Shown: piece by piece, positions 22,050 through 36,117 of the stretch | How positions within the stretch are numbered: position 1 is the first letter of the stretch | Layout: each line of letters begins with the position of its first letter | Origin: Hyphomicrobium sp. | Lineage (GTDB): Bacteria; Pseudomonadota; Alphaproteobacteria; Rhizobiales; Hyphomicrobiaceae | Assembly (NCBI GenBank): GCA_002928515.1 | Contig: PERI01000003.1 | Coordinates: 372,001-436,000, forward strand | Direction: 5' to 3' | Length of the DNA stretch: 64,000 nt | Made by a program: the position numbers and the translations under genes | The notes under the pieces: generated by a model | What the model was told of the DNA's origin: nothing | Database searches by the model: none | Seen by the model: the letters and a program-made list of their open reading frames with translations, nothing else

Positions 22050-25000
22050 TTACGCTGCCTCGTCTGCGGGACGGCGACGCCTGCGCGATGCAGCACCGGT
22101 ACCAGCTTCGTCCGGACCAGCAATGTTTGTTGCCTTTGATTTTTCTTTAGCAATCAAATCATCGCGCTGCGTTGCGATCTTGCGAAGCTGACGCAGCATT
22201 CCGCCTGTGCCTGCCGGGATGAGACGGCCGACGATAACGTTTTCCTTCAAACCTTCGAGCATGTCGGACTTTCCGTTGACGGCGGCATCCGTCAGCACGC
22301 GCGTCGTTTCTTGGAACGAAGCTGCCGAGATGAACGAACGTGTCTGCAACGAAGCCTTGGTGATACCCAGCAGAACCGGGTTTGCCACGGCTGCGCGCTT
22401 GCCAGCTTTTTCGATCGCTGCATTGACTTCATCGAACTCGGTGCGATCGATCTGTTCGCCCTTGATCAGATCGGTGTCGCCTGGATCGGTGATTTCAACT
22501 TTCTGCAACATCTGACGCACGATCACTTCGATGTGCTTGTCGTTGATCGTCACGCCCTGCAATCGATAGACGTCCTGAATCTCGTTGATGAGATAGTTCG
22601 CGAGTTCCTCGACGCCCTTGATGGCCAGAATATCGTGCGGGGCTGGGTTGCCGTCATAGACAAAGTCGCCACGTTCGATACGGTCACCATGTTGGACCGC
22701 CAAGCTCTTGCCGCGCGGAATGAGATACTCGGCAGACTCTTTGGTCTCGTCATCCGGTTTGATGTGGATGCGCTGCTTGTTCTTGTAGTCCTTGCCGAAC
22801 TCGACCGTGCCGGAGATTTCCGCGAGGATCGCGTGATCTTTCGGACGACGGGCTTCGAACAGCTCGGCAACGCGCGGCAGACCGCCGGTGATGTCGCCCG
22901 ACTTGGCAGCCGCTGTCGGAATTCGAGCAAGAACGTCGCCCGCCTTCACATCCGTTCCGCGATCGACCGACAGAACGGCATCGACCGACAGCAGATAGCG
23001 GGCATCGCCGCCACGCTGCACCTTGATCGGTTTGCCTTTGCTGTCCTTGACGACGATGGCCGGCTTCAACTCCGAGCCACGCGGACTTGCACGCCAATCG
23101 ACGATGACGCGGTTCGAGGTGCCCTTCATTTCGTCGGTCTTCTCGCGCACGGAGGCGCCTTCGATCAGATCTTCGAAATCGACGGTGCCGTTGGCTTCCG
23201 ACAAAATCGGTCGGGTGTATGGATCCCACTGCGCGATCTTGGTGCCGCGTTTCACAGTATCGCCTTCGTCAACGAACATGCGTGCACCGTAGGTAATCTT
23301 GTGCGTTGCAAGTTCTTTGCCCGATGCGTCGGTGATGACGATCGACATGATGCGGCTGGTCGAGATGAGCTGACCTTTCGAATCCTTGGCAATCGCGCGG
23401 TTCTTGATTTTGATCGTGCCGTTGAAGTTGCTTTCGATGAACGATGAATCCACAAGGTTGGCGGTGCCGCCGATGTGGAAGGTACGCATCGTGAGCTGCG
23501 TGCCCGGTTCGCCGATCGACTGAGCGGCAATAACGCCAACCGCTTCGCCGATGTTGACCGGCGTGCCGCGTGCGAGATCGCGCCCGTAACACTTGCCGCA
23601 GACGCCAAGCTCGGCTTCGCATGTCAGCACCGAACGAATGCGGACTTCCTGCAATTCCGATTTGATGATGGCTTCAGCGTGCCGCTCTTCGATCAGTTCG
23701 CCGTTTTCGACGAGAACTTCACCGGTGACCGGATGTTTGATGTCTTCAGCAGCGGTACGGCCCAGCGCACGTGCTGCCAACGTGACAATAACCTGACCTG
23801 CATCGACGACGGCTTGAATGTTGATGCCGCCTTCCGTGCCGCAATCTTCTTCCGAAATGATCGCGTCCTGTGCGACGTCTACGAGACGACGGGTCAGATA
23901 GCCTGAGTTGGCAGTCTTCAATGCGGTGTCGGCGAGACCCTTACGGGCACCGTGTGTCGAGTTGAAGTATTCGAGAACCGACAAACCTTCTTTGAAGTTC
24001 GAGATGATCGGTGTTTCGATGATCTCGCCCGAGGGCTTCGTCATCAGTCCGCGCATACCGGCAAGCTGCTTCATTTGCGCAGGCGAACCGCGCGCGCCTG
24101 AATGGCTCATCATATAGACCGAGTTGATCGGACGATCGCGTCCGGTCTTGGGGTCTTTTTGGACCGCAGAAATACGATCCATCATGTCTTTGGCGATTTG
24201 GTCTGTGCAGCGCGACCAAGCATCAACCACCTTGTTGTACTTTTCGAGCTTGGTGATCAGGCCGTCTTGATACTGCTGTTCGAAATCGCGCACTTCGGTA
24301 TCGGTTTTTTCGACGATCTTTTCTTTCGATTCCGGGATCTGCATATCGTCCTTGCCGAACGAAATGCCGGCCTTGAACGCATGGTGGAAGCCCAGCGACA
24401 TAATTCGGTCGCAGAAGATCACCGTCTCCTTCTGACCGCAGTTTCGATACACAGCGTCGATCAAACCGGAGATGTTCTTTTTTGTCAGGAGTTGATTGAC
24501 GAGCGAGAACTTGACGCCTGGCTTCTTTGGCAAATGCTCGGCGAGCAACATGCGACCCGGCGTTGTCTCATGCACTTCGATTTGGATATCGCCGTTTTCA
24601 TCGACCGCACGGAAGCGGCCTTTGACTTTGGCGTGCAATGATACGGCTTTCGCTTCAAGCGCGTGAAGCACTTCGGCGATGGAGCCCAGCGTCATGCCTT
24701 CGCCCTGCTCATTCTCGCGCATGATCGAGAGATAGTAGAGGCCGAGAACGATGTCCTGCGACGGCACGATGATCGGTTGACCGCTGGCCGGATGCAGAAT
24801 GTTGTTGGTCGACATCATGAGAACGCGCGCTTCCAACTGCGCTTCGAGCGATAGCGGAACGTGGACAGCCATCTGGTCGCCGTCGAAATCTGCGTTGAAG
24901 GCAGCGCACACCAAGGGATGCAATTGAATGGCTTTGCCTTCGATCAACATCGGTTCGAAAGCTTGAATACCCAAGCGATGCAGCGTCGGTGCGCGGTTCA

Positions 25001-26270
25001 AGAGCACGGGATGTTCGCGAATGACTTCGTCGAGAACGTCCCAGACTTCCGGTTTTTCTTTTTCGACAAGCTTCTTCGCCTGTTTAACGGTCGCGGCCTG
25101 TCCGAGCGTTTGCAGTCGCGCATAAATGAATGGCTTGAACAGTTCGAGCGCCATCTTCTTTGGCAAGCCGCACTGATGCAGTTTCAATTCGGGACCAACC
25201 ACGATGACCGAGCGGCCAGAATAGTCGACGCGCTTGCCGAGCAAGTTCTGACGGAAGCGACCTTGCTTGCCTTTCAACATGTCAGCGAGCGACTTCAACG
25301 GACGCTTGTTCGCGCCCGTGATGACGCGACCGCGACGGCCGTTGTCGAACAGCGCATCGACGGCTTCCTGCAACATACGCTTTTCGTTGCGAATGATGAT
25401 GTCGGGAGCGCGCAGCTCCATCAACCGCTTCAAGCGATTGTTGCGGTTGATGACGCGACGATAGAGATCGTTCAAGTCCGACGTCGCAAAGCGGCCGCCA
25501 TCGAGCGGCACGAGAGGACGCAATTCCGGCGGGATGACCGGGACGTGCGTCAGGATCATCCATTCCGGCCGGTTGCCTGATTCCATGAAGGCTTCGATGA
25601 CCTTCAAACGTTTGCCGAGCTTCTTGGGCTTTAACTCAGTCGTCGATTCCGCAATCTCCTGGCGCAGATTGACGGCAATCGTTGCCAAATCCATCGCCGA
25701 CATGATTTCGCGAATGGCTTCCGCGCCGATACCGGCGGTAAAGCTGTCTGAGCCGTATTCTTCGACCGCTTGGTTGTATTGCTCTTCCGAGAGCAGTTGC
25801 TTTTCTTGGAACGGCGTGACGCCCGGCTCGATGACGATGTAGTTTTCGAAATAGAGAACGCGCTCAAGATCCTTCAGCGCCATATCGAGCAGCAAGCCGA
25901 TGCGCGATGGCAGCGACTTCAAAAACCAGATGTGCGCGACCGGGGCAGCCAACTCGATGTGGCCCATGCGCTCGCGGCGCACTTTGGCCAGCGTGACTTC
26001 GACGCCGCACTTTTCGCAGATCAGGCCTTTGTACTTCATGCGCTTGTACTTGCCGCACAAGCATTCGTAATCCTTGATAGGCCCGAAGATGCGGGCGCAG
26101 AATAAGCCGTCGCGCTCCGGTTTGAACGTACGGTAGTTGATCGTCTCTGGCTTTTTGATTTCGCCGAACGACCACGACTGGATGTCTTCGGGCGACGCGA
26201 TCGAGATCTTGATCTGATCGAATGTCGGAACCGGCGCTTGAGCCTTAAAGATGTTGGAAATTTCGTTCAT
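22050..26270 (-). CDS. rpoC: DNA-directed RNA polymerase beta-prime subunit
   Basis: A 1,406-residue beta-prime subunit. The N-terminal zinc ribbon ([20 protein letters not shown]) is near residues 70-90. The catalytic [12 protein letters not shown] motif with three Mg-binding aspartates and the second zinc site ([13 protein letters not shown]) are intact. The C-terminus is Arg/Ala-rich. [13 protein letters not shown] at 26270 is chosen over the frame start at 26345, which has no conserved residues. It is separated from rpoB by 104 bp containing a strong hairpin, and ends in a terminator. Confidence 0.98.
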   Translation of the reverse strand: MNEISNIFKAQAPVPTFDQIKISIASPEDIQSWSFGEIKKPETINYRTFKPERDGLFCARIFGPIKDYECLCGKYKRMKYKGLICEKCGVEVTLAKVRRERMGHIELAAPVAHIWFLKSLPSRIGLLLDMALKDLERVLYFENYIVIEPGVTPFQEKQLLSEEQYNQAVEEYGSDSFTAGIGAEAIREIMSAMDLATIAVNLRQEIAESTTELKPKKLGKRLKVIEAFMESGNRPEWMILTHVPVIPPELRPLVPLDGGRFATSDLNDLYRRVINRNNRLKRLMELRAPDIIIRNEKRMLQEAVDALFDNGRRGRVITGANKRPLKSLADMLKGKQGRFRQNLLGKRVDYSGRSVIVVGPELKLHQCGLPKKMALELFKPFIYARLQTLGQAATVKQAKKLVEKEKPEVWDVLDEVIREHPVLLNRAPTLHRLGIQAFEPMLIEGKAIQLHPLVCAAFNADFDGDQMAVHVPLSLEAQLEARVLMMSTNNILHPASGQPIIVPSQDIVLGLYYLSIMRENEQGEGMTLGSIAEVLHALEAKAVSLHAKVKGRFRAVDENGDIQIEVHETTPGRMLLAEHLPKKPGVKFSLVNQLLTKKNISGLIDAVYRNCGQKETVIFCDRIMSLGFHHAFKAGISFGKDDMQIPESKEKIVEKTDTEVRDFEQQYQDGLITKLEKYNKVVDAWSRCTDQIAKDMMDRISAVQKDPKTGRDRPINSVYMMSHSGARGSPAQMKQLAGMRGLMTKPSGEIIETPIISNFKEGLSVLEYFNSTHGARKGLADTALKTANSGYLTRRLVDVAQDAIISEEDCGTEGGINIQAVVDAGQVIVTLAARALGRTAAEDIKHPVTGEVLVENGELIEERHAEAIIKSELQEVRIRSVLTCEAELGVCGKCYGRDLARGTPVNIGEAVGVIAAQSIGEPGTQLTMRTFHIGGTANLVDSSFIESNFNGTIKIKNRAIAKDSKGQLISTSRIMSIVITDASGKELATHKITYGARMFVDEGDTVKRGTKIAQWDPYTRPILSEANGTVDFEDLIEGASVREKTDEMKGTSNRVIVDWRASPRGSELKPAIVVKDSKGKPIKVQRGGDARYLLSVDAVLSVDRGTDVKAGDVLARIPTAAAKSGDITGGLPRVAELFEARRPKDHAILAEISGTVEFGKDYKNKQRIHIKPDDETKESAEYLIPRGKSLAVQHGDRIERGDFVYDGNPAPHDILAIKGVEELANYLINEIQDVYRLQGVTINDKHIEVIVRQMLQKVEITDPGDTDLIKGEQIDRTEFDEVNAAIEKAGKRAAVANPVLLGITKASLQTRSFISAASFQETTRVLTDAAVNGKSDMLEGLKENVIVGRLIPAGTGGMLRQLRKIATQRDDLIAKEKSKATNIAGPDEAGTGAASRRRRRPADEAA

Positions 26271-26339
26271 TCGGCTTTCTCCTCGTGGGACCGGTCGGGG
26301 GTGCGGTGGTCCCGTGGAATTCTTATTCAGCAGTAAATA

Positions 26340-26366
26340 CCTCACCCGCGCTTGGAGCGGGTGAGG
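26340..26366 (-). other. Intercistronic hairpin between rpoB and rpoC
   Basis: A 10-bp perfect stem (26340-26349 with 26357-26366, CCTCACCCGC arm) with a seven-base loop begins nine bases past the rpoB stop on the minus strand. There is no T-run, so full termination is unlikely. Confidence 0.7.
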
Positions 26367-26374
26367 TTTGATCT

Positions 26375-30526
<4,152 letters not shown>

Positions 30527-30874
30527 GCCCGCTCCTATGTTCGCCATGTGCGAGACGGGGGTCTCGCAATTTGAAAAAAAATGATCGTGAAGCCGAAAAT
30601 TATCAGCACCACCGCGTGAGCACGTTACGCTCTCCAAACGGCTTGCCGGAGATCCCTGTCGAGCCCGTATCGAGCGCTAGAGGGATCACTGGAAAGACGT
30701 TTTGTTTTGCGCTCGGCGACTCTCGTTCCGAGAGCCGGCCGCCGAGCGCGGTAGTTGTTTTGCGTTCTGCGAACTCTCGTTCCGAGAGCCGGCCGCCGAG
30801 CGCGGTAGTTGTTTTAATTTGCGCACGGCGACTCCACTCCGCGAAGCCGGCCGCCGTGCGCGGAAGTTCAAAAA
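30527..30874. other. rplL-rpoB gap (348 bp) with structured repeats
   Basis: The gap contains three copies of a structured repeat (30709-30861) and an AT-rich stretch before rpoB. In many bacteria this gap holds an attenuator or RNase III site that sets the L7/L12-to-polymerase ratio. No gene is supported here. Confidence 0.6.
30709..30861. repeat. Three tandem structured intergenic repeats
   Basis: Three elements at 30709-30749, 30762-30803 and 30821-30861. Each has an outer 10-bp stem, an A or AA, an inner hairpin, and a one-sided CCGGC bulge. The outer stems are GCGCTCGGCG/CGCCGAGCGC (copy 1), a wobble and one mismatch on the same right arm (copy 2), and GCGCACGGCG/CGCCGTGCGC (copy 3). 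Copies 1 and 2 have CTCTCG-TTC-CGAGAG inner hairpins and the same GGTAGTTGTTTT trailer. Spacing is 54 and 58 bp. Copy 3 has a degenerate inner hairpin. Confidence 0.8.
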
Positions 30875-31249
30875 TTACTTCACTTCGACGACAGCGCCTT
30901 GATCTTCGAGCTGCTTCTTGAGCTTTGCAGCTTCGTCCTTCGTCACGCCTTCCTTGACGGTTTTGCCGCCAGCTTCGACGAGGTCTTTCGCTTCCTTCAG
31001 GCCAAGACCTGTAATGGCGCGAACTTCCTTGATGACGTTGATCTTCTTGTCGCCACCCGACTTCAGGATGACGGTGAACTCTGTCTGCTCTTCCACAGCA
31101 GCGGCTGGTGCACCAGCCGCAGGGCCTGCAACAGCAACAGCAGCTGCAGCCGAAACGCCCCACTTTTCTTCGAGCATCTTGGCGAGTTCAGCGGCTTCGA
31201 GCACGGTCAGGCTCGACAGGTCGTCAACGATTTTTTCAATTTTAGACAT
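30875..31249 (-). CDS. rplL: 50S ribosomal protein L7/L12
   Basis: A 124-residue L7/L12 stalk protein that recruits translational GTPases. The N-terminal dimer domain ([22 protein letters not shown]), Ala/Gly hinge (about 40-52) and C-terminal [21 protein letters not shown] domain are typical. It follows rplJ by 96 bp, which contains two small hairpins. Confidence 0.98.
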   Translation of the reverse strand: MSKIEKIVDDLSSLTVLEAAELAKMLEEKWGVSAAAAVAVAGPAAGAPAAAVEEQTEFTVILKSGGDKKINVIKEVRAITGLGLKEAKDLVEAGGKTVKEGVTKDEAAKLKKQLEDQGAVVEVK

Positions 31250-31345
31250 AGGTACTGTCCTTCCAGTTTGAACCTTGATGAGTGGTATTGCAGCACGTGG
31301 TGCTGACTTCGAACTTCAGGGGCTCTTTGACTGCCCCACAACAAA

Positions 31346-31864
31346 TCAAGCGGCCTCGTCTTTTGATGCCTTCGCCTGGATGACGCGTGCGAGCTTGGCA
31401 CCTGGCTCCTTGACAGTGCGCGCGATTTTGGTCGCGGGCGCGTTCAAGAGGCCGATGATCTTGGCTCTCAGTTCATCAAGCGACGGCAATTCGGCGAGGG
31501 CTTTCACGCCATTCGCGTCAAGGATGGTCTTGCCCATCGCGCCGCCGAGGATGACGAGTTTGTCATTGCCCTTGGCATATGCGACGGCCGCCTTCGCTGC
31601 TGCGATCGGATCTTTCGAGAAGGCCAGAATGGTCGGACCCGTCAAAAGTTTCGATAGCGGTTCAGCGTCGGTTTCCTTGAGTGCGAGTTGCGCCAGCTTG
31701 TTCTTGGCCACTTTCACAGTTCCGCCTGCGGCTTTCACCTTGGTGCGGAAATCTGCGGATTGAGCGGCCACCATGCCGGTGTTGTGGGCGACCACAACCA
31801 CGCCCGTGTCCTTGAACACGCCGTGGAGCGTAGTCACGAGCTCACTTTTCGCGGCTCTATCCAC
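31346..31864 (-). CDS. rplJ: 50S ribosomal protein L10
   Basis: A 172-residue L10, the base of the L7/L12 stalk and usually the autogenous repressor of its own operon. The GTG at 31864 ([17 protein letters not shown]) is chosen because AAGGAG precedes it and the length then fits the family. The RNA-binding N-terminal domain contains [11 protein letters not shown] and [12 protein letters not shown]. The C-terminal helix that binds L7/L12 dimers is long and Ala-rich. The structured leader lies directly upstream. Confidence 0.96.
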   Translation of the reverse strand: MDRAAKSELVTTLHGVFKDTGVVVVAHNTGMVAAQSADFRTKVKAAGGTVKVAKNKLAQLALKETDAEPLSKLLTGPTILAFSKDPIAAAKAAVAYAKGNDKLVILGGAMGKTILDANGVKALAELPSLDELRAKIIGLLNAPATKIARTVKEPGAKLARVIQAKASKDEAA

Positions 31865-32201
31865 TGCTCGTCTCCTTGCTGCAGAACAAATTTTGTTCTG
31901 CGGGTTGCACCTTGCCGCCTGCTCGCTTTTGACAGCGAGCGGACGACCGTTGGTCTGTCCTCTTTCCCGTGATCTCCGATGACGGAGCGGCACGGTGCTG
32001 ACCCAGAAGGTTCAAACCGTTTTGCGAGATTGCTCTCGAAATTCGGTTCACTTCTGTCTCATGCGGGCTCTCAAAACTTGAGAGACTTAGGCGTCCCTGG
32101 CGGACCAGATCAGCACCCACAATCTCGGACAGTACCGGACCGGAATTTTCGACCCCGGTCCGGGGTATCCAGGGTTGCCCCTGGAATTCTTGTACTTCTC
32201 G
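31865..32201 (-). promoter_or_regulatory. rplA-rplJ gap and candidate L10 leader
   Basis: This 337-bp stretch holds several hairpins. Nearest rplJ are a 10-bp palindrome (31881-31901, GCAGAACAAA arm), GCTCGCT/AGCGAGC (31921-31940) and a GGAC...GTCC stem. Further up are CTCTCA/TGAGAG and, just past the rplA stop, CCAGGG/CCCTGG (32169-32184) beside ACCCCGG/CGGGGT. L10-L12 complexes bind such a leader in other bacteria. I cannot see a clear promoter. Confidence 0.5.
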
Positions 32202-32957
32202 TTAGCCGTTCGGGCCGGTCGCTACGCTGGCCGTATCGAGCTTCAGGCCAGGTCCCATTGTCGATGACACCGATACCTTCTTGAGATACGTGCCCTTCGA
32301 TCCATTGGGCTTTGCCTTGACGACAGAGTCCACGAACGCCTTGATGTTTTCGACCAGCGCTTGCTCGGTGAAGCTCGCCTTGCCGACGCCCGCATGAACA
32401 ATGCCCGACTTCTCGACGCGGAATTCGACCGAGCCGCCTTTGGCACCTTTCACGGCGCCAACAACGTCCATCGTCACGGTCCCTACGCGAGGGTTTGGCA
32501 TCATGCCGCGTGGACCAAGCACTTTGCCCAAGCGTCCCACAAGACCCATCATGTCAGGCGTCGCGATGCAGCGATCGAAATTGATAGTGCCCTTCGAGAC
32601 GATCTCGACGAGATCTTCAGCGCCAACGATATCGGCACCAGCAGCTTTGGCTTCTTCTGCTTTTGCGCCCTTTGCAAATACGGCAACGCGCGCCGTACGA
32701 CCTGAGCCGTTCGGCAAGTTGCAAACGCCGCGTACCATCTGGTCAGCGTGCTTGGGATCGACGCCGAGGTTCATGGCGATCTCGATGGTTTCATCGAATT
32801 TTGCTTTCGCGCGAGCCTTGATGATTTTAACGGCTTCATCCACGGGATAGGATTTGCCAGCCGGCAAACCTTTCGTGACTTCGACCATACGCTTGCCGCC
32901 AGCTAGACGCGTGGCTTTAGCAATCTCAGGGGTTACTGATGTTTTCTTGTCAGCCAT
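32202..32957 (-). CDS. rplA: 50S ribosomal protein L1
   Basis: A 251-residue L1 of the mobile stalk that moves E-site tRNA, and often the translational repressor of rplKA. Conserved blocks are [23 protein letters not shown] and [19 protein letters not shown] at 32957 is chosen over the frame start at 32996; it begins four bases after the rplK stop. A short Lys-rich N-terminal addition precedes the family core. Confidence 0.96.
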   Translation of the reverse strand: MADKKTSVTPEIAKATRLAGGKRMVEVTKGLPAGKSYPVDEAVKIIKARAKAKFDETIEIAMNLGVDPKHADQMVRGVCNLPNGSGRTARVAVFAKGAKAEEAKAAGADIVGAEDLVEIVSKGTINFDRCIATPDMMGLVGRLGKVLGPRGMMPNPRVGTVTMDVVGAVKGAKGGSVEFRVEKSGIVHAGVGKASFTEQALVENIKAFVDSVVKAKPNGSKGTYLKKVSVSSTMGPGLKLDTASVATGPNG

Positions 32958-32961
32958 CGGT

Positions 32962-33408
32962 TTACTCCACCACCTTGAGACCCATCGACCGCGCACTGCC
33001 GGCGAGTGTTTTCGCGGCGGCGTCGATGTCGTCGGTGTTCATATCTTTCATCTTCAGCTTGGCGATATCTTTGAGCTGGGCGATCGTCACCTGACCGGCA
33101 ACAACGCGACCAGGCTCTTTCGAACCCGAACCGCCTTTGCCCGTTGGCTTCAAGCCAGCGGCTTTCTTGATGAGATATGTTGCAGGCGGATTGCGCATTT
33201 CAAACGTGAAGGAACGGTCAGAATAGACCGTGATCTTCACAGGAATGGGCGTTCCCTGCTCAAGGTCCTTCGTCTTTGCGTTGAAGGATTTGCAAAATTC
33301 CATAATGTTCACACCGCGCTGGCCGAGCGCGGGACCAATCGGCGGCGACGGATTCGCCGCGCCAGCTGGCACCTGGAGGTTGATGTAGCCGTCGACTTTT
33401 TTCGCCAT
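32962..33408 (-). CDS. rplK: 50S ribosomal protein L11
   Basis: A 148-residue L11 of the GTPase-associated centre, also needed for RelA activation. It shows [30 protein letters not shown] with its conserved proline pair, and the rRNA-binding C-terminal domain. It begins the rplKA pair, 207 bp downstream of nusG, and is close-coupled with rplA. Confidence 0.98.
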   Translation of the reverse strand: MAKKVDGYINLQVPAGAANPSPPIGPALGQRGVNIMEFCKSFNAKTKDLEQGTPIPVKITVYSDRSFTFEMRNPPATYLIKKAAGLKPTGKGGSGSKEPGRVVAGQVTIAQLKDIAKLKMKDMNTDDIDAAAKTLAGSARSMGLKVVE

Positions 33409-33615
33409 AGGTTCCCCTTTTCAGCGTTCACATGTCCCATGCCGCGACGACGGCGTGAGACGTTCTCAGGGTTAGCGGTTCAACGGGATTGGACCATTTC
33501 AATATGATCCGCACCCTCCCGCACATCGCTGCTCGATGGAGTTGCCTCCTTCTTGCAGACCCCGACAGTTGCCTGCCGGAATTTCAAAACACTCAGTCGC
33601 GCGGTTAAGCGCGCC

Positions 33616-34197
33616 TCAGCTTGCAATCTTTTCGACCTGGCCGAATTCGAGTTCGACCGGCGTTGGACGACCGAAGATCGACACCGCGACTTTGACGCGC
33701 GAGCGCTCTTCGTCCACTTCTTCGACAACGCCTGTGAAAGACGCGAACGGTCCTTCAGCAACCTTGACGTTCTCGCCAACCTCAAACGTGATGGTCGGCT
33801 TGGGACGCTCGACGCCTTCCTTCACCTGATGAAGGATGCGCATCGCCTCGTCTTCGGGAATCGGCATCGGCTTATTGTCGGCACCAAGAAAGCCCGTAAC
33901 CTTAGGTGTATTCTTGATCATGACGAACGCAGCGTCGGTCATTTTCATTTTGACCAGCACGTAGCCTGGCAAAAATTTACGCTCGGTCGGAATTTTACGT
34001 CCGCGCTTGACTTCGACGACCTCTTCGGTCGGCACGACGATTTCCTCGAACAGATGATCGAGGTTGCCAGCCTTGGCGCGTTCGCGGATGGCGTCGGCCA
34101 CTTTGCGCTCAAAGTTTGTGTAAGCATGGACAATATACCAGCGCGTTCCCGCGACAGTTTTCTTGTCTTCACTTGTCGTCTGCTGCGCGACGTTCAT
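33616..34197 (-). CDS. nusG: Transcription termination/antitermination factor NusG
   Basis: A 193-residue NusG that links RNA polymerase to Rho or to the ribosome. The NGN domain (RWYIVHAYTNFERKVADAIRERA, and FLPGYVLVKMKM) is at about residues 18-125. The C-terminal KOW domain (GENVKVAEGPFASFTGVVEEVD) is at about 140-165. It follows secE after 24 bases. A GCGC/GCGC hairpin lies just past its stop. Confidence 0.97.
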   Translation of the reverse strand: MNVAQQTTSEDKKTVAGTRWYIVHAYTNFERKVADAIRERAKAGNLDHLFEEIVVPTEEVVEVKRGRKIPTERKFLPGYVLVKMKMTDAAFVMIKNTPKVTGFLGADNKPMPIPEDEAMRILHQVKEGVERPKPTITFEVGENVKVAEGPFASFTGVVEEVDEERSRVKVAVSIFGRPTPVELEFGQVEKIAS

Positions 34198-34221
34198 GCG
34201 TTGCCCTCTCGCCTCAAGTCC

Positions 34222-34419
34222 TTAAGCGCCAAGGCCAAGAACGAAGCGCACAATCCAGCTCAAAGCCTGATCAACAATCAAAAAGAAAATAGAGGCGAGC
34301 GCGACCATGATGAGCACCATCAAGGTCGTGATCCAAACCTCTTTCCACGTCGGCCAGGTGACTTTGGCAACCTCTTGCCTAACTTCCTGAATAAACGTGA
34401 TTGGGTTGAAGTTCGCCAT
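34222..34419 (-). CDS. secE: Preprotein translocase subunit SecE
   Basis: A 65-residue single-span SecE. The amphipathic FIQEVRQEVAKVTWPTWKEVW helix is followed by one membrane helix (about 30-55). It is the short form without extra N-terminal spans. It lies downstream of tRNA-Trp and upstream of nusG, the usual order. Confidence 0.97.
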   Translation of the reverse strand: MANFNPITFIQEVRQEVAKVTWPTWKEVWITTLMVLIMVALASIFFLIVDQALSWIVRFVLGLGA

Positions 34420-34526
34420 GAATTCGCTTTCCGAAGCACAAATGCGACAACCTGCCGCAACCCGCGCCGATGGTGCATCGGGCCGGTCGGCAGGTCAAAC
34501 CAGAACGAGGCTCGCCAGTTTAAGGC

Positions 34527-34602
34527 TGGCAGGGGCGGAGGGTCTCGAACCCCCGACCTTCGGTTTTGGAGACCGACGCTCTACCAATTGAGCTACACCC
34601 CT
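34527..34602 (-). tRNA. tRNA-Trp (CCA anticodon)
   Basis: The 76-base cloverleaf has a 7-bp acceptor stem (AGGGGTG/CGCCCCT with one G-T), a TCGGT/ACCGA anticodon stem and a CTCCAAA loop. The TTCGAGA T-loop is present, and the 3-prime GCCA is encoded. Its place before secE-nusG fits tRNA-Trp. Confidence 0.97.
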
Positions 34603-34657
34603 TCAACGCGGCACAAGCTACCAGCTGTGCGCCATGCTGCCTCATCCGGGGCCCGCC

Positions 34658-34686
34658 TCCATAGCCGATGTTTTGCTGATTGTCAG
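34658..34686 (-). promoter_or_regulatory. Predicted promoter of tRNA-Trp-secE-nusG
   Basis: On the minus strand, CTGACA (34686-34681) and TATGGA (34663-34658) are separated by 17 bases. The predicted start falls about 50 bases before the tRNA. Confidence 0.5.
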
Positions 34687-34704
34687 CCCTTGGGTCGGGT
34701 TTAT

Positions 34705-35091
34705 TTACCGTGACGCACCTGGGCTCGCGGCCCATGGACTGGAGGATACGTCGCTTGTGCCGTCCGTCGCACTCAGAGGCTCTATCACAACAGCCGTTCC
34801 ATAGGCCAAAACTTCCGTGACGGCGGATGCGATTTCATTGGCATCGTAACGCATGGAGAGCACCGCATTTGCCCCCATTTCCTGGGCGTGTTGGACGAGT
34901 AGATTAAAGGCTTCCTGACGCGTTTGCTCAGCGAGCTTCGTGTAAACAGTGATGTTGCCGCCGAAGAAAATCTGGATCGCCGCGCCAATGTTGCCGACCA
35001 CGCTGCGCGACCGGACTGTGAGCCCTCGGACAACGCCTAGGTGGCGCACCACTCTGTAGCCCTCGACTTCGTTGGTCGTGACGACGAGCAT
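34705..35091 (-). CDS. YbjQ-family (UPF0145) protein
   Basis: A 128-residue protein of the YbjQ/UPF0145 family, sometimes called heavy-metal-binding domain proteins; the function is not established. Typical features are MLVVTTNEVEGYRVVRHLGVVRG at the start and the GANAVLSMRYDANEI segment. Family members form pentameric rings. The ATG at 35091 is chosen because GAGGG lies eight bases upstream; the frame continues only to a TTG. The last 20 residues are Ser/Ala-rich and not conserved. It lies between the two tRNA genes. Confidence 0.85.
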   Translation of the reverse strand: MLVVTTNEVEGYRVVRHLGVVRGLTVRSRSVVGNIGAAIQIFFGGNITVYTKLAEQTRQEAFNLLVQHAQEMGANAVLSMRYDANEIASAVTEVLAYGTAVVIEPLSATDGTSDVSSSPWAASPGASR

Positions 35092-35155
35092 GTTTTGCGC
35101 CCTCAAGTCATGTCGATTTTCGTGTCACTGATTGGCGTTACGCCCGCCAGATCTT

Positions 35156-35229
35156 TGGAGCGGATGACGGGAATCGAACCCGTGTATGCAGCTTGGAAGG
35201 CTGCCGTTCTACCATTGAACTACATCCGC
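35156..35229 (-). tRNA. tRNA-Gly (TCC anticodon)
   Basis: The 74-base cloverleaf has a 7-bp GCGGATG/CATCCGC acceptor stem, a GCAGC/GCTGC anticodon stem and a CTTCCAA loop. The D arm is of the short Gly type, the T-loop is TTCGATT, and CCA is encoded. It lies upstream of the YbjQ gene. Confidence 0.97.
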
Positions 35230-35390
35230 AATCCCGTGATTGAGGGGGCTTGTGGCATGCGGGAACGAGGCTCGCAACCTAGAACTATGGGCACGCGGCA
35301 ACAAGTCGGCAAAAGTTTTTGGATTAAATCATATTGCATGACGCTGTTAAGCGTCGGCATGAGAGCAAATAACGGAGAGCGTTATCAAAT

Positions 35391-35549
35391 TTAAGAGAGT
35401 TTACGCGAGTCACTCGCCTCGACCTCATTCCAGTGAAGCTCAGACAGACCGTCCAAAATAAGGTCTGGCAGGCGATCCTTTGTGATGTCGCCGATCACAT
35501 CTGGGGCGCTCTGCACCGGTAGAACTATCTTCTTTTTACGAGACGCCAT
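35391..35549 (-). CDS. Small hypothetical protein, 52 aa
   Basis: The reading frame starts MASRKKKIVLPVQSAPDVIG and ends SDSRKLS. It is mixed basic at the N-terminus and acidic in the middle, with no membrane segment or cysteine. An AGGATGG sequence lies just upstream of the ATG. It is recognisable as coding by its balanced composition, in contrast to the AT-rich DNA on its upstream side. I do not recognise the family. It could be spurious. Confidence 0.4.
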   Translation of the reverse strand: MASRKKKIVLPVQSAPDVIGDITKDRLPDLILDGLSELHWNEVEASDSRKLS

Positions 35550-35871
35550 TGTACCCATCCTGATTGTAAGTCCTCAGGATCTTAACGCACGCGGCGGCCT
35601 CATGTTCCTTCAGTCCAAATACTCTGAAACGGTGGAAACAGAATGATAGGAACAGCTACCTCGTTCAGCCACCGCAACACATTACAAAAATGATTTTGCT
35701 CACATCTCATGAAGAGCCGAGTGCTCGCGGCATCTGACCATGAAGCTCAATTAACGGCCATTGCGCCCGTCAAAACTTAGAGGCCGTGAAATCCTAACTT
35801 ATAATTGAGATTTATTCCTATCACCTTTTGTCGATTTCATTCCAAATTTATCTCTCTACGTCTTTGGTATT

Positions 35872-35884
35872 AGGAATTAATCCC
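35872..35884. promoter_or_regulatory. Near-match to the GGGA-N4-TTCCC site
   Basis: AGGAATTAATCCC differs from the best site (60240-60252) at two of 13 positions and keeps the dyad. A second degenerate match, TGAAGTTCTTCCC, lies at 35935-35947 and is followed by GAT as at other sites. Confidence 0.35.
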
Positions 35885-36089
35885 GAGAATATGGCTTTCG
35901 TTCTCTCCAATATAGCTCATTGCTCCCAGTTATATGAAGTTCTTCCCGATGACTTTACACATCTGTCTCATTACCTCAATCGCTAATTCCTCAATTCAAT
36001 TCACGTAACTGCGACACATCTCTTTGTATTTGTTGTTTTTTTATCTATTTTCTTTCATACCCCAACCTGACTATATCAGTAATTCTCAA

Positions 36090-36117
36090 AATTCCCGCAA
36101 TATTGGGAATTCGTCCT
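36090..36117. promoter_or_regulatory. AATTCCC/GGGAATT inverted repeat before the PQQ dehydrogenase
   Basis: AATTCCC (36090-36096) and GGGAATT (36105-36111) form an outward-facing inverted repeat. The right half also starts GGGAATTCGTCCT, a partial match to the shared 13-mer. Another TATTGGGAATT lies at 36154-36164. They sit 100-175 bp before the dehydrogenase start. Confidence 0.4.

Noticed and set aside
30709-30861. CRISPR array.
   Set aside because: Repeats are palindromic with 12-17-bp gaps rather than uniform unique spacers, number only three, and no cas genes are present.
34527-35229. tRNA-linked integration site with direct repeats.
   Set aside because: No integrase, no repeat of a tRNA 3-prime end and no island boundary were seen near either tRNA.
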